Shown here: in pieces, positions 16,554 through 24,406 of the stretch
How the letters are laid out: each line of letters opens with the position of its first letter
How positions within the stretch are numbered: the first letter of the stretch is position 1
Source of the DNA: CAZXEU01 sp965207385
GTDB taxonomy: Bacteria > Bacteroidota > Rhodothermia > Rhodothermales > Bin80
Direction of reading: 5' to 3'
DNA length: 64,000 nucleotides
NCBI GenBank assembly: GCA_965207385.1
Contig: CBDBLZ010000021.1
Span: 62,001-126,000 of the forward strand
Notes under the pieces: model-generated
Databases searched by the model: none
What the model was told of the DNA's origin: nothing
The model's input: the letters and a program-made list of their open reading frames with translations, nothing else
Made by a program: the position numbers and the translations under genes

Positions 16554-18365
16554 TTAGCGCACGCGTGCCACGGAACCGGTCACACGGCGCGTGCCGGCAT
16601 CAAGCACGAAGTAGTACATACCGCTGCCAACCTGGGCCCCGCCGCTATCGGTCCCGTCCCACTGGTAGCCAAATGTGCCCGGGCCGCTTACGTTGCCGTC
16701 GGCCAGCGTCCGAACGAGCTGCCCCAGAGAGTTGAAGATGCGAAGGGTCACCGGTGCGGTCGTATCCAGGGTAAACGCAATTTCGGTCCGGGTGCTGAAC
16801 GGATTGGGATAGCTCGCGGCAAAGTCGCGGGCAATGTGCTCCCGCGTCTCCACAGCTGTCGCGCGCCCTACGGCGCTCACGGCTTCGCTTGGGCCGCTTT
16901 CACCTGAATTGGCTCCGACGGCCTGAACGAAGTAATAGTACGGGTCCGGCGCGATACCGGGGCGATCCGTCACCACGGTCTCACCGGTCACCGTGAGCAG
17001 ATTCCTGGCATCACTGGATGCGCCAGCGAGGTCGGGGACCGATTCTGAACGAGCGCGGTAAACTGCGTAGCGACGGGCTCCGTCGACAGGATCCCATGAC
17101 AGCGTCAGCTCCATGTCCGCTGTCCATTCGAGCCGCAGATTCTCCGGCACAGGCAGGGCTTCGTCCGTCTTCCACGCCATGGGCGGCGTAAGGGCCGGGT
17201 ACCGGTACAAGTCGGTCTCGAGTACGTCCACTATACCCTGGCTGGGAAAGTGCGTGATATTCCTGGCACGGAAGAATACGTTGCCCAGTATGCCCAGGTA
17301 ATCCCGGTTGAAACGGACCTGCTCCGGAATCTCCGCCGGGGAAAACAGTCTGCCCGAGAACGTCCGCCTGTCCGCGCGGTACAGCGCCTGTCCGATGTAA
17401 AGGTGACGATCCCGTATTTGCTCTGCCCACCACGGCGCGAGTTTTGCGTAGTCCTGCGCGCCCCCAAACGGCCAGTATAACTGGGGAACCAGGTAGTCCA
17501 CGGACTGCGCCTCCACCCACGCAGTCGGATCCGCGTAAAGCACGTTGTAGGCATCCAGGCCGCGGATGCCCAGTGGTACGCCGTTCTTCCAGATGCCAAA
17601 CGGGCTAATGCCGAATTTCACCGCAGGCTTCTGAGCACGAATGCTGTCCGCAAGCTGCGCGAGAAAGATGTTTACATTGTCGCGCCGCCATTCGAACAGG
17701 CTGGTAAAGCCGCGGCTTTCCTCCGCAAACGTAGCGGCATCCTGGGTAGTGATCTGGTTGGGCGGATACGGATAGAAGTAATCATCGAAATGCACGCCGT
17801 CTATGTCGTAGCGCCGCACGACATCCATCACCACGCTCGTTACGTAGTCCCTTACGGCCGCTCGGCCGGGATCCAGAATCCGCAGGCTCCCGAATTGCAG
17901 CGTCCACTCCGGATGGGTCTGAACCACGTGCCGCGGTGAATTTGTGTAGCCGGAGCCCCGGTAAGCCCGGTACGGATTGAACCAGGCATGCAGTTCCATG
18001 CCGCGCTTGTGGGCCTCCTCTACGGCGAAAGCCAGGGGATCATACCAGGGATCGGGAGCCTTCCCCTGCTGTCCCGTCAACCAGTAGGACCACGGCTCAA
18101 TAGCGGAGTCATACATGGCATCACACTCGGAACGGACCTGGAAGAATACCGCATTGATGCCGGCATCCTTGAGCCTGTCCAGCATCAGGACAAGCAAATT
18201 CTTCTGCTGGTCCGTCGTCGCTCCCCGAATAGGCCAGTCCAGGTTGATGACCGTAGCGATCCAGGCGCCCCTGAATTCATGCTTTGGCGGCTGCGAGGAC
18301 TGTGCCGCAACGGAAAAAAGTGGCAAAAGGCCAAGAGCAAGAAACAGTGCGCAATTCCTTTTCAC
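16554..18365 (-). CDS. GHL10-type glycoside hydrolase-like exported protein, copy 1
   Basis: About 603 residues from a GTG at 18365 that begins a signal peptide (KRNCALFLALGLLPLFSVAAQ); an upstream in-frame Met lacks a signal peptide. The GHL10 (YngK/DUF187) domain covers about residues 30-370, opening with HEFRGAWIATVINLDWP and including FNPYRAYRG and DIDGVHFDDYFYPYP, where Asp/Glu residues are likely catalytic. A fibronectin-III-like segment follows, then a FlgD-like C-terminal sandwich (YPNPFSTRTEIAF, VRTLADG, YQWDGTD) of the kind used by secreted Bacteroidota enzymes. It probably cleaves a polysaccharide or peptidoglycan-derived glycan. A close paralog lies just upstream. Confidence 0.82.
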   Translation of the reverse strand: MKRNCALFLALGLLPLFSVAAQSSQPPKHEFRGAWIATVINLDWPIRGATTDQQKNLLVLMLDRLKDAGINAVFFQVRSECDAMYDSAIEPWSYWLTGQQGKAPDPWYDPLAFAVEEAHKRGMELHAWFNPYRAYRGSGYTNSPRHVVQTHPEWTLQFGSLRILDPGRAAVRDYVTSVVMDVVRRYDIDGVHFDDYFYPYPPNQITTQDAATFAEESRGFTSLFEWRRDNVNIFLAQLADSIRAQKPAVKFGISPFGIWKNGVPLGIRGLDAYNVLYADPTAWVEAQSVDYLVPQLYWPFGGAQDYAKLAPWWAEQIRDRHLYIGQALYRADRRTFSGRLFSPAEIPEQVRFNRDYLGILGNVFFRARNITHFPSQGIVDVLETDLYRYPALTPPMAWKTDEALPVPENLRLEWTADMELTLSWDPVDGARRYAVYRARSESVPDLAGASSDARNLLTVTGETVVTDRPGIAPDPYYYFVQAVGANSGESGPSEAVSAVGRATAVETREHIARDFAASYPNPFSTRTEIAFTLDTTAPVTLRIFNSLGQLVRTLADGNVSGPGTFGYQWDGTDSGGAQVGSGMYYFVLDAGTRRVTGSVARVR

Positions 18366-18892
18366 AGTGTAGGGCAGTCTGGCGTTGTTCAATTGGGCGA
18401 ATGCAGGCTGGTCAATCCCCGTCCCTTGCGCGCCAAGGCACGGTCGCAATCTACTAGCCGGATCAGGCGCTGCTCGCGAACACTGCCTGTCGGAGACACA
18501 AATGCCGGAAAGTTATGCGCATGAAGTTAGCAGAATCGGGGACGCAACGCCAGAGGTTTCCCTTCACCGCCCCCGCAGCCAGGGTGGTGGCAATACACGG
18601 GCCCTACGAAAGGCTCTTCAGCGTTGCTGCACTGTCCGGGCACGTGATTTGCCCGAACGGCTGCATCTGGCCCGCCACATGCGGGCCAGATGTACAGGCG
18701 CGCCGCGCACGGGGCTTGCCCAATTGCGCCTTGATAGTCGCAGCCCGTAACGCGTGACCATATGGGCGGCGCCCTGAACCTCCATCCGCGGCGGCAATCT
18801 TCCGGCCTGACTCTTCCCGAGGCGCCGACATTCGTGCTCACTGCGGGCCGACGCCGCAGTGCTAACCGGAGCCTTTGTGCTCCAGCCCGCGC
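18366..18892. other. Intergenic region with one strong inverted repeat
   Basis: About 530 bases between the two GHL10 paralogs. No gene is recognised. It contains the 12-bp perfect inverted repeat listed separately. The rest shows nothing distinctive. Confidence 0.5.
18664..18692 (-). repeat. Perfect 12-bp inverted repeat
   Basis: CATCTGGCCCGC (18664-18675), a five-base loop, then GCGGGCCAGATG (18681-18692), extendable by one G-T and one T-A pair. It lies downstream of the second GHL10 gene in its direction of transcription. No T-run follows, so it could be a factor-assisted terminator, an mRNA 3' stabiliser or a dispersed palindrome. Confidence 0.5.
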
Positions 18893-20971
18893 TCAGCGCG
18901 CGAGAACCACAGGTTTGGCCACGGGCCGGCTGCCGGCCAACAGTCTGACGATGTACACGCTTCGATCCAGACGCACACCCTCATCGTCCGTGCCGTCCCA
19001 GGAGTAGCTGTAGCTTCCAGGCCCCATGATCTTGCCATCCACAAGCGTGCGCTCGACTTGCCCAAGCTTACCATGAATGCGAAGCGAGACGATGGCAGTT
19101 TCGTCCAGACTAAGCGTGATCCGTGCCTCGCCGCCTGCAACCGGGTTGCGGTTTGTCGCAACAGCCAGCGCAGACCGCGATTCCGCACTCGCAGGTTCGC
19201 GCCCCAAAACGCTGACGGTATTGCTCGGGCCGCTCTCCAGCGAGTTGTCACCCACGGACCTCACGAAGTAGTAATACGGGTCCGAGGCCAGATCAGGCCG
19301 GTCCGTCCATGCAGTCTCGCCGGTTACAGCCAGAAGGTTTTGCGCCTGGCGGGCAGCTGCATCAACATCCGGCGGCACTTCCGATACTGTCCGGTATACC
19401 GCGTACCGGCTTGCACCGCTTCCGGGCTCCCAGGAAAGTGCCAGCTCCCCGCCTGCCGTCCAATGCGCCTGAAGACTCTTGGGGATTCCCGGTTCGGACG
19501 CCGTCTTCCACGCCATGGGTGGAGTAAGGGCTGGATGGCGGTAGAAATCGGTCTTGAGCCGCTGCACTATCCCGTGCGATGAAAGGTGGGTAATGTTCCG
19601 GGCCCTGAAAAAGACGTTCCCCAGAATGTTCTCGGTCCTTCGGTTAAGCCTGAGCTGTGCCGGGATCTCCTCGGGTGTGAATGGCGTGCCGGAAAAGGAC
19701 CGGCTTTCGGTGCGATGCAGGGCCTGACCGATGTACAGGTGACGGCTCTGAACCTGGTACGACCACCACGGCGCGAGCTTGCCGTAATCCTGCGCGCCGC
19801 CAAACGGCCAATAGAGTTGCGGAATCAGGTAGTCTACGCTGCCGGCGTCAATCCACGCCAGGGGGTCGGCGTATATCGATTCGAACGCGTCCATGCCCCG
19901 GATGCCGAGCGGGACCCCGTCCCGCCAGATGCCAAAAGGGCTAATGCCGAACTTGACGGCAGGCTTTGCCGCGCGTATGCTGTCGGCAAGCTGCGCGACA
20001 AGGGCATTGACGTTGTCCCGGCGCCACTCCGAGATGTTCGAGAATCCGCGGCTTTCCTCTGCGAACGTAAGCGAGTCCTCCGTGCTTATCTCGTCGGGCG
20101 GATAGGGATAGAAGTAGTCATCCATGTGCACGCCGTCGATGTCATAGCGCCGCACGACATCCATGACGACGTTTGTCACGTAGTCCCGGACCGCCGCTCT
20201 TCCGGGATCCAGAATCAGCAAGTCTCCGAATTCGAGTATCCACTCCGGATGAGTCTGAACCACGTGCTCCGGCGAAGTTAGGTAACCGGAGCCCCGGTAA
20301 GCGCGGTAGGGATTGAACCAGGCATGCAGTTCCAGGCCGCGCTTGTGGGCTTCCTCGACGGCAAAAGCCAGCGGGTCGTACCAGGGATCGGGAGACCTTC
20401 CCTGCTCTCCGGCAAGCCAGTACGACCACGGCTCCAACTGCGAGTCGTACATCGCATCGCACTCGGAGCGCACCTGGAAGAAGACAGCGTTTATGCCTGC
20501 ATCCTTGAGCGCATCCAGCATGTACACCAGAAGCGCCTTTTGGCGATCCGGCGTATCGGTCTGGACCGGCCAGTCTATATTGGCAACCGTCGCTATCCAC
20601 GCTCCCCTGAACTCGTGCTTGGGCATCGGCGCTGGCTGGGATGCGAGAGGCCGTGCCGCGCAGAGTTGCAGCAGCACAAGGCCCGCTGCAACGCGAACGG
20701 CTTGCCGTCCGTGGCGTAGTGCCCCGGGGTGGGCGCTGGCGCCCGGCAGGCATGGCTTGCTTTCAGCGCTGCCGTCTTCACTATGCGAGGCACCGGGACG
20801 AGCGGCCGCGGCGCGCGCGCCCGACAAACTGCGCAAACCGCCTTCGGGACCGGCGCCCTGCCCCAGCACAGACAAGCACCGTGCGTTGTGCTTCGTGGTC
20901 CGACTATCTCCTTTCATTCCGCGCATTGGCCATGCCGCGCACGCAGCACGGCCAGTCATATCCGCTCTCAA
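18893..20971 (-). CDS. GHL10-type glycoside hydrolase-like exported protein, copy 2
   Basis: 692 residues as the full frame, but the first ~90 residues are unlike the paralog and the true start is uncertain. Met codons at 20926 and 20917 are alternatives, and the hydrophobic VRVAAGLVLLQLCAARPLAS before the domain looks like the signal peptide. The catalytic domain starts KHEFRGAWIATVANIDWP and keeps FNPYRAYRG and DIDGVHMDDYFYPYP. The FN3-like and terminal FlgD-like segments also match copy 1, though the last lacks the NPF of the other. It shares long identical stretches with copy 1, so the pair arose by tandem duplication. Confidence 0.8.
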   Translation of the reverse strand: MRADMTGRAACAAWPMRGMKGDSRTTKHNARCLSVLGQGAGPEGGLRSLSGARAAAARPGASHSEDGSAESKPCLPGASAHPGALRHGRQAVRVAAGLVLLQLCAARPLASQPAPMPKHEFRGAWIATVANIDWPVQTDTPDRQKALLVYMLDALKDAGINAVFFQVRSECDAMYDSQLEPWSYWLAGEQGRSPDPWYDPLAFAVEEAHKRGLELHAWFNPYRAYRGSGYLTSPEHVVQTHPEWILEFGDLLILDPGRAAVRDYVTNVVMDVVRRYDIDGVHMDDYFYPYPPDEISTEDSLTFAEESRGFSNISEWRRDNVNALVAQLADSIRAAKPAVKFGISPFGIWRDGVPLGIRGMDAFESIYADPLAWIDAGSVDYLIPQLYWPFGGAQDYGKLAPWWSYQVQSRHLYIGQALHRTESRSFSGTPFTPEEIPAQLRLNRRTENILGNVFFRARNITHLSSHGIVQRLKTDFYRHPALTPPMAWKTASEPGIPKSLQAHWTAGGELALSWEPGSGASRYAVYRTVSEVPPDVDAAARQAQNLLAVTGETAWTDRPDLASDPYYYFVRSVGDNSLESGPSNTVSVLGREPASAESRSALAVATNRNPVAGGEARITLSLDETAIVSLRIHGKLGQVERTLVDGKIMGPGSYSYSWDGTDDEGVRLDRSVYIVRLLAGSRPVAKPVVLAR

Positions 20972-21019
20972 TCCCGAACGTGGTCTTCGCCTCGGTTCCG
21001 GGCGCTCATGCGACGCCGG

Positions 21020-22567
21020 CTACTCGATCTCGGCGGCCGCAGCGCTTGCGTAGCTGATTTCGCGCAGCGTGGCTTCCGCCCGCGCCGCCGATTCCGCATC
21101 CCCGGCAAGGGCCGCAGCCCTGGCCAGACCGTCAAGCGATCTTACCCTCTTGGGCGCGCGCTCCAGCGCCCGCGAAAATGCTTCCTGCGCCTCTGCCGCA
21201 CGCCCCGTAGCAAGAAGCATTTCGCCAAGTAGCTCATCCGAAGGCTTGACAGGAGATGGAGGCCCGAATTCGTACGGCATCGCGCGCTCCTTTTCTGCTG
21301 CCTTTCTAAGCATCGCTACAGCATCTTCCTCCCTGCCTTCGTCCAAAAGCAACAGGGCCTTGAGCTCATCCCGCAGAATGGCAACCACGGTCCTCTCCGG
21401 CTCTGCCTCGGAGAGTTCCAGGATTCGGGCAAGGCTGCTTCGCGCCAGCTCTTCCTCTCCCCGCTTGTACGCACTCAGTCCAAGCGCAAATGCGTCCGTG
21501 GCCCGCGCCTCGGCTCCGAGCCCCTCCACATTCACGTTCATGTGCACCGCCTCTCCGTCCCATTCCTCCGTTTCCACGACATAGGCCGCGCGGGTCAAGG
21601 CCAGGTGAATGCGCGGACCTCTGCCCCCGTCAGTTTGCTTGACGATGGTCTCGATCTCGTGCAGGATCTGCATTGCGTCCTCCGCTCTCCCCTGCTGCAG
21701 ATACCCATAGGCTAGCCATTGCAGGGCGTGATAGGACCGGGCTCCCGGGCCAAGGCCCTTGCGCTCCATGCGCGCATCGGCAGATGCAGAGGCGTCCTCA
21801 TTCGAGGCTACCACTCTGTCCCACATGCCCATGGCCAAAAAGATGTGAGACGGCATGTGCTGGGCATGCGAGGCAGCAGGAGCAATGTCCGCGTACACGT
21901 AGGCCGCCCTCAGGCCCAGCGGGGCGTGTATGGGGTCATCGTAGGAATGAATAAGGTAGTGGGCCGCTCCCGGGTGCCGCGGATTCCTGGCAAAAACGCC
22001 TTCCGCGATGGCCGCAGCTCGCATGTACTTGGAATAGTCGCGACCACCATGGCTCGTACCCAGAATCGCCAGTGCATAGAAGGCGGCGGCGTCCAGGTCT
22101 TCGGGAAACTCCTCATGTAGCTCCTTCATCGCTGCTGCATAGGCATAGTCCCGCTCCTTCTTGTCCTCGGAACCATAAAACAGCACATCGGCAGCACGCA
22201 GATAGGCCTTCTCGCGCTCTGTGGAAGCCTTGGACAGCCGGGACTCCAGGGAAGGCGCGAGCGACTCCAGCACCTTGCGGGCCTCTTCCGTGTCCTGGGA
22301 TTGCCAGATCGGGTGATTGTATCCCATCGCTTCGCCCCAATAGGCCATCGCGAATCCTGGATCTATTTCCCGCGCCCGTGCAAAGGCCTCCCGGGCATCC
22401 GAGTATTCGAAGCTGTGCAAGAGCAATAGTCCCCGCAGAAAGTCATCCTGGGCTTCGGCAGCACCGGAATTGTCGAACGTGGTTACACCGAGGTCCTGCG
22501 AAAGTGCAGGCAGGCCCGCGAATGCGATAACCATTGCGATAAGGCCGGAGACACGAAGCGATGACAT
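21020..22567 (-). CDS. Exported tetratricopeptide-repeat protein
   Basis: 515 residues with a signal peptide (MSSLRVSGLIAMVIAFAGLPALSQ). TPR-like helical pairs follow, the clearest being FLRGLLLLHSFEYSDAREAF and the C-terminal EMLLATGRAAEAQEAFSRAL. AQHMPSHIFLAMGMWDRVV in the middle is characteristic of a family of exported TPR proteins of unknown function. No catalytic motif is seen. Probably a periplasmic protein-interaction scaffold. Confidence 0.75.
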   Translation of the reverse strand: MSSLRVSGLIAMVIAFAGLPALSQDLGVTTFDNSGAAEAQDDFLRGLLLLHSFEYSDAREAFARAREIDPGFAMAYWGEAMGYNHPIWQSQDTEEARKVLESLAPSLESRLSKASTEREKAYLRAADVLFYGSEDKKERDYAYAAAMKELHEEFPEDLDAAAFYALAILGTSHGGRDYSKYMRAAAIAEGVFARNPRHPGAAHYLIHSYDDPIHAPLGLRAAYVYADIAPAASHAQHMPSHIFLAMGMWDRVVASNEDASASADARMERKGLGPGARSYHALQWLAYGYLQQGRAEDAMQILHEIETIVKQTDGGRGPRIHLALTRAAYVVETEEWDGEAVHMNVNVEGLGAEARATDAFALGLSAYKRGEEELARSSLARILELSEAEPERTVVAILRDELKALLLLDEGREEDAVAMLRKAAEKERAMPYEFGPPSPVKPSDELLGEMLLATGRAAEAQEAFSRALERAPKRVRSLDGLARAAALAGDAESAARAEATLREISYASAAAAEIE

Positions 22568-22651
22568 GGCGGCTAAGGAATTCGTGAAAAACGCACGGTG
22601 TGGTAATATACGGTGCGGCTGTGCTGTGCGCAGGTGCCGGAAGGCACTGAT

Positions 22652-23536
22652 TCAACGCAGGCGATCCGTCAGCGCCTTGCGCGCGGCATCCAGCGGCATG
22701 GGGCTGCCGGTCCACTGGCAATACGCGGCGGCGGCCTGTTGCAGCAGCATGGTTAGCCCGTCGATGGTCTGGGCCCCGCGCTCGCCGGATTCGCGAAGCA
22801 GGCGCGTAAGGCGTGGACGATAGACCATGTCGTAGACTATTTGTCCAGCATGAAACACTCGGGTGTCCGGCCACGGCGTCTCGGACTCGCGCGGATGCAT
22901 GCCTACCGGAGTTGCGTTTACGACCAGGGCTGCGTTGCCTATACAAATCCCGGCCTCAGGGATGGGCAAGACCTTCAGGATGCCGCTTGAATCCAGTGCC
23001 GAAAACGACTCGCAGAGTCGCTCAGCCCTGCGCGGCGTGCGCGCCGCCACCGTAATACGCTGCAGGTCAAACCGGCTAAGAAGCCCGTAGGCTGCCGCAC
23101 GCGCCGCGCCGCCTGCACCCAGAATAACCGCGGACAAGCCTCGCAGGCTCTGCTCGAGCGCTTCCAGCGGCGCCAGAAAACCTGCGACATCCGTATTGTC
23201 GCCGCGGAGCGCGACCTGCATGTCTTCGCGCTGGCAGACTATGGTATTTACCGCGCCTACGGCCTTTGCCCCGGGCGTAAGAACATCCAGCACGGGGATT
23301 ACCGCTTCCTTGTGGGGGATCGTCACGTTCGCACCGGCAAATCCCAGGCTGGCAAGGCCGCGCACTGCCGGCTCCAGCTGGTCGGGTGAGACCGGCAGCG
23401 CCACGTACCGAAAGTTGAGTCCCTGGGCGAAAAAGGCCGCATTGTGGAGAGCAGGCGAGAAGGAGTGGGACACCGGATAGCCCAGGATGCCAACCAGTCT
23501 CGTTGCTGCATCCACCGGCCATGTCGTGATATGCAT
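22652..23536 (-). CDS. aroE: Shikimate dehydrogenase
   Basis: 294 residues from the ATG at 23536, preceded by a GGAGAG-type ribosome site; the frame opens further upstream without family sequence. GYPVSHSFSPALHNAAF binds shikimate. NVTIPHKEAV has the catalytic Lys, and DNTDVAGF the catalytic Asp. LGAGGAARAAAYGL is the NADP-binding loop, followed by AARTPRRAERL, where Arg residues fit NADP rather than NAD. It reduces 3-dehydroshikimate in aromatic amino-acid synthesis. The gene is divergent from the TerC gene. Confidence 0.95.
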   Translation of the reverse strand: MHITTWPVDAATRLVGILGYPVSHSFSPALHNAAFFAQGLNFRYVALPVSPDQLEPAVRGLASLGFAGANVTIPHKEAVIPVLDVLTPGAKAVGAVNTIVCQREDMQVALRGDNTDVAGFLAPLEALEQSLRGLSAVILGAGGAARAAAYGLLSRFDLQRITVAARTPRRAERLCESFSALDSSGILKVLPIPEAGICIGNAALVVNATPVGMHPRESETPWPDTRVFHAGQIVYDMVYRPRLTRLLRESGERGAQTIDGLTMLLQQAAAAYCQWTGSPMPLDAARKALTDRLR

Positions 23537-23650
23537 GCTGACTCTCCGTCCTTTTTTGGTACATTCTGCCGACGCGCGGGGCCGCGCAGAAGTCTGCCCC
23601 GTCGCAATCGCTAGCCCCTTTTTTTTCAAGCCAAACCGTGCTGCTTCACC

Positions 23651-24406
23651 GTGGAATGGATTACCGACCCGCAAGCGCTCATTGCGTTACTTACGCTGAC
23701 GATCCTCGAGATCGTTCTAGGCATCGACAACATAATCTTTATTTCGATACTGTCGTCCAAGCTTCCGGCCCGCCAACAGCCGAAGGCACGGATGCTGGGC
23801 CTTGCCCTGGCGTTATTCGGGCGCGTACTCTTGCTGCTGTGCATCGCCTGGATCATGCGACTTACGGCCCCGCTCTTCGAGGTGTTCTCCGCCGAGCTTT
23901 CCGGGAGGGACCTGATACTGATCGCGGGCGGACTGTTTCTGCTCGGCAAGAGCACGTTTGAAATCCATGACAGGCTGGAAGGAGATGCGCACGGACACGG
24001 TGGGGGGCGCGCTGCCGTTTCGTTTGCGGGTGTAATATTTCAAATACTGCTTCTTGATCTGGTCTTTTCCGTGGATTCCGTGGTTACGGCCGTCGGCATG
24101 GCCGACGAAGTCGGCGTCATGATTACGGCCATTATCATTGCGATAGGCGTGATGATGGTTTCCGCAGGCGCAATTTCAAGGTTCATAGACAAACGTCCGA
24201 CGGTCAAGATGCTCGCACTGAGCTTCCTGCTGCTAATCGGCGTGGCCCTGGTTGGGGAGGGCATGGACATGCACATTCCCAAGGGGTACATATACTTTGC
24301 GATGGCATTCTCCGTCTTCGTCGAGCTGCTGAACCTGCGGCTTCGTGCACGGCCGGCGGCCAAACCGGTACAGCTGCGCAGTCCCCGGAGCCCCGGAATT
24401 CCCTAG
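23651..24406 (+). CDS. TerC-family integral membrane protein
   Basis: 251 residues from a GTG start, with seven or so membrane segments. LEIVLGIDNIIFISIL and LLDLVFSVDSVVTAVGM are the two acidic TerC motifs, whose Asp residues are thought to bind metal. A His-rich loop (DAHGHGGG) lies between. TerC/YoaE proteins are linked to Mn or Ca export and to metalation of exported proteins. The C-terminus is followed by a convergent gene overlapping by four bases. Confidence 0.9.
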   Translation: MEWITDPQALIALLTLTILEIVLGIDNIIFISILSSKLPARQQPKARMLGLALALFGRVLLLLCIAWIMRLTAPLFEVFSAELSGRDLILIAGGLFLLGKSTFEIHDRLEGDAHGHGGGRAAVSFAGVIFQILLLDLVFSVDSVVTAVGMADEVGVMITAIIIAIGVMMVSAGAISRFIDKRPTVKMLALSFLLLIGVALVGEGMDMHIPKGYIYFAMAFSVFVELLNLRLRARPAAKPVQLRSPRSPGIP

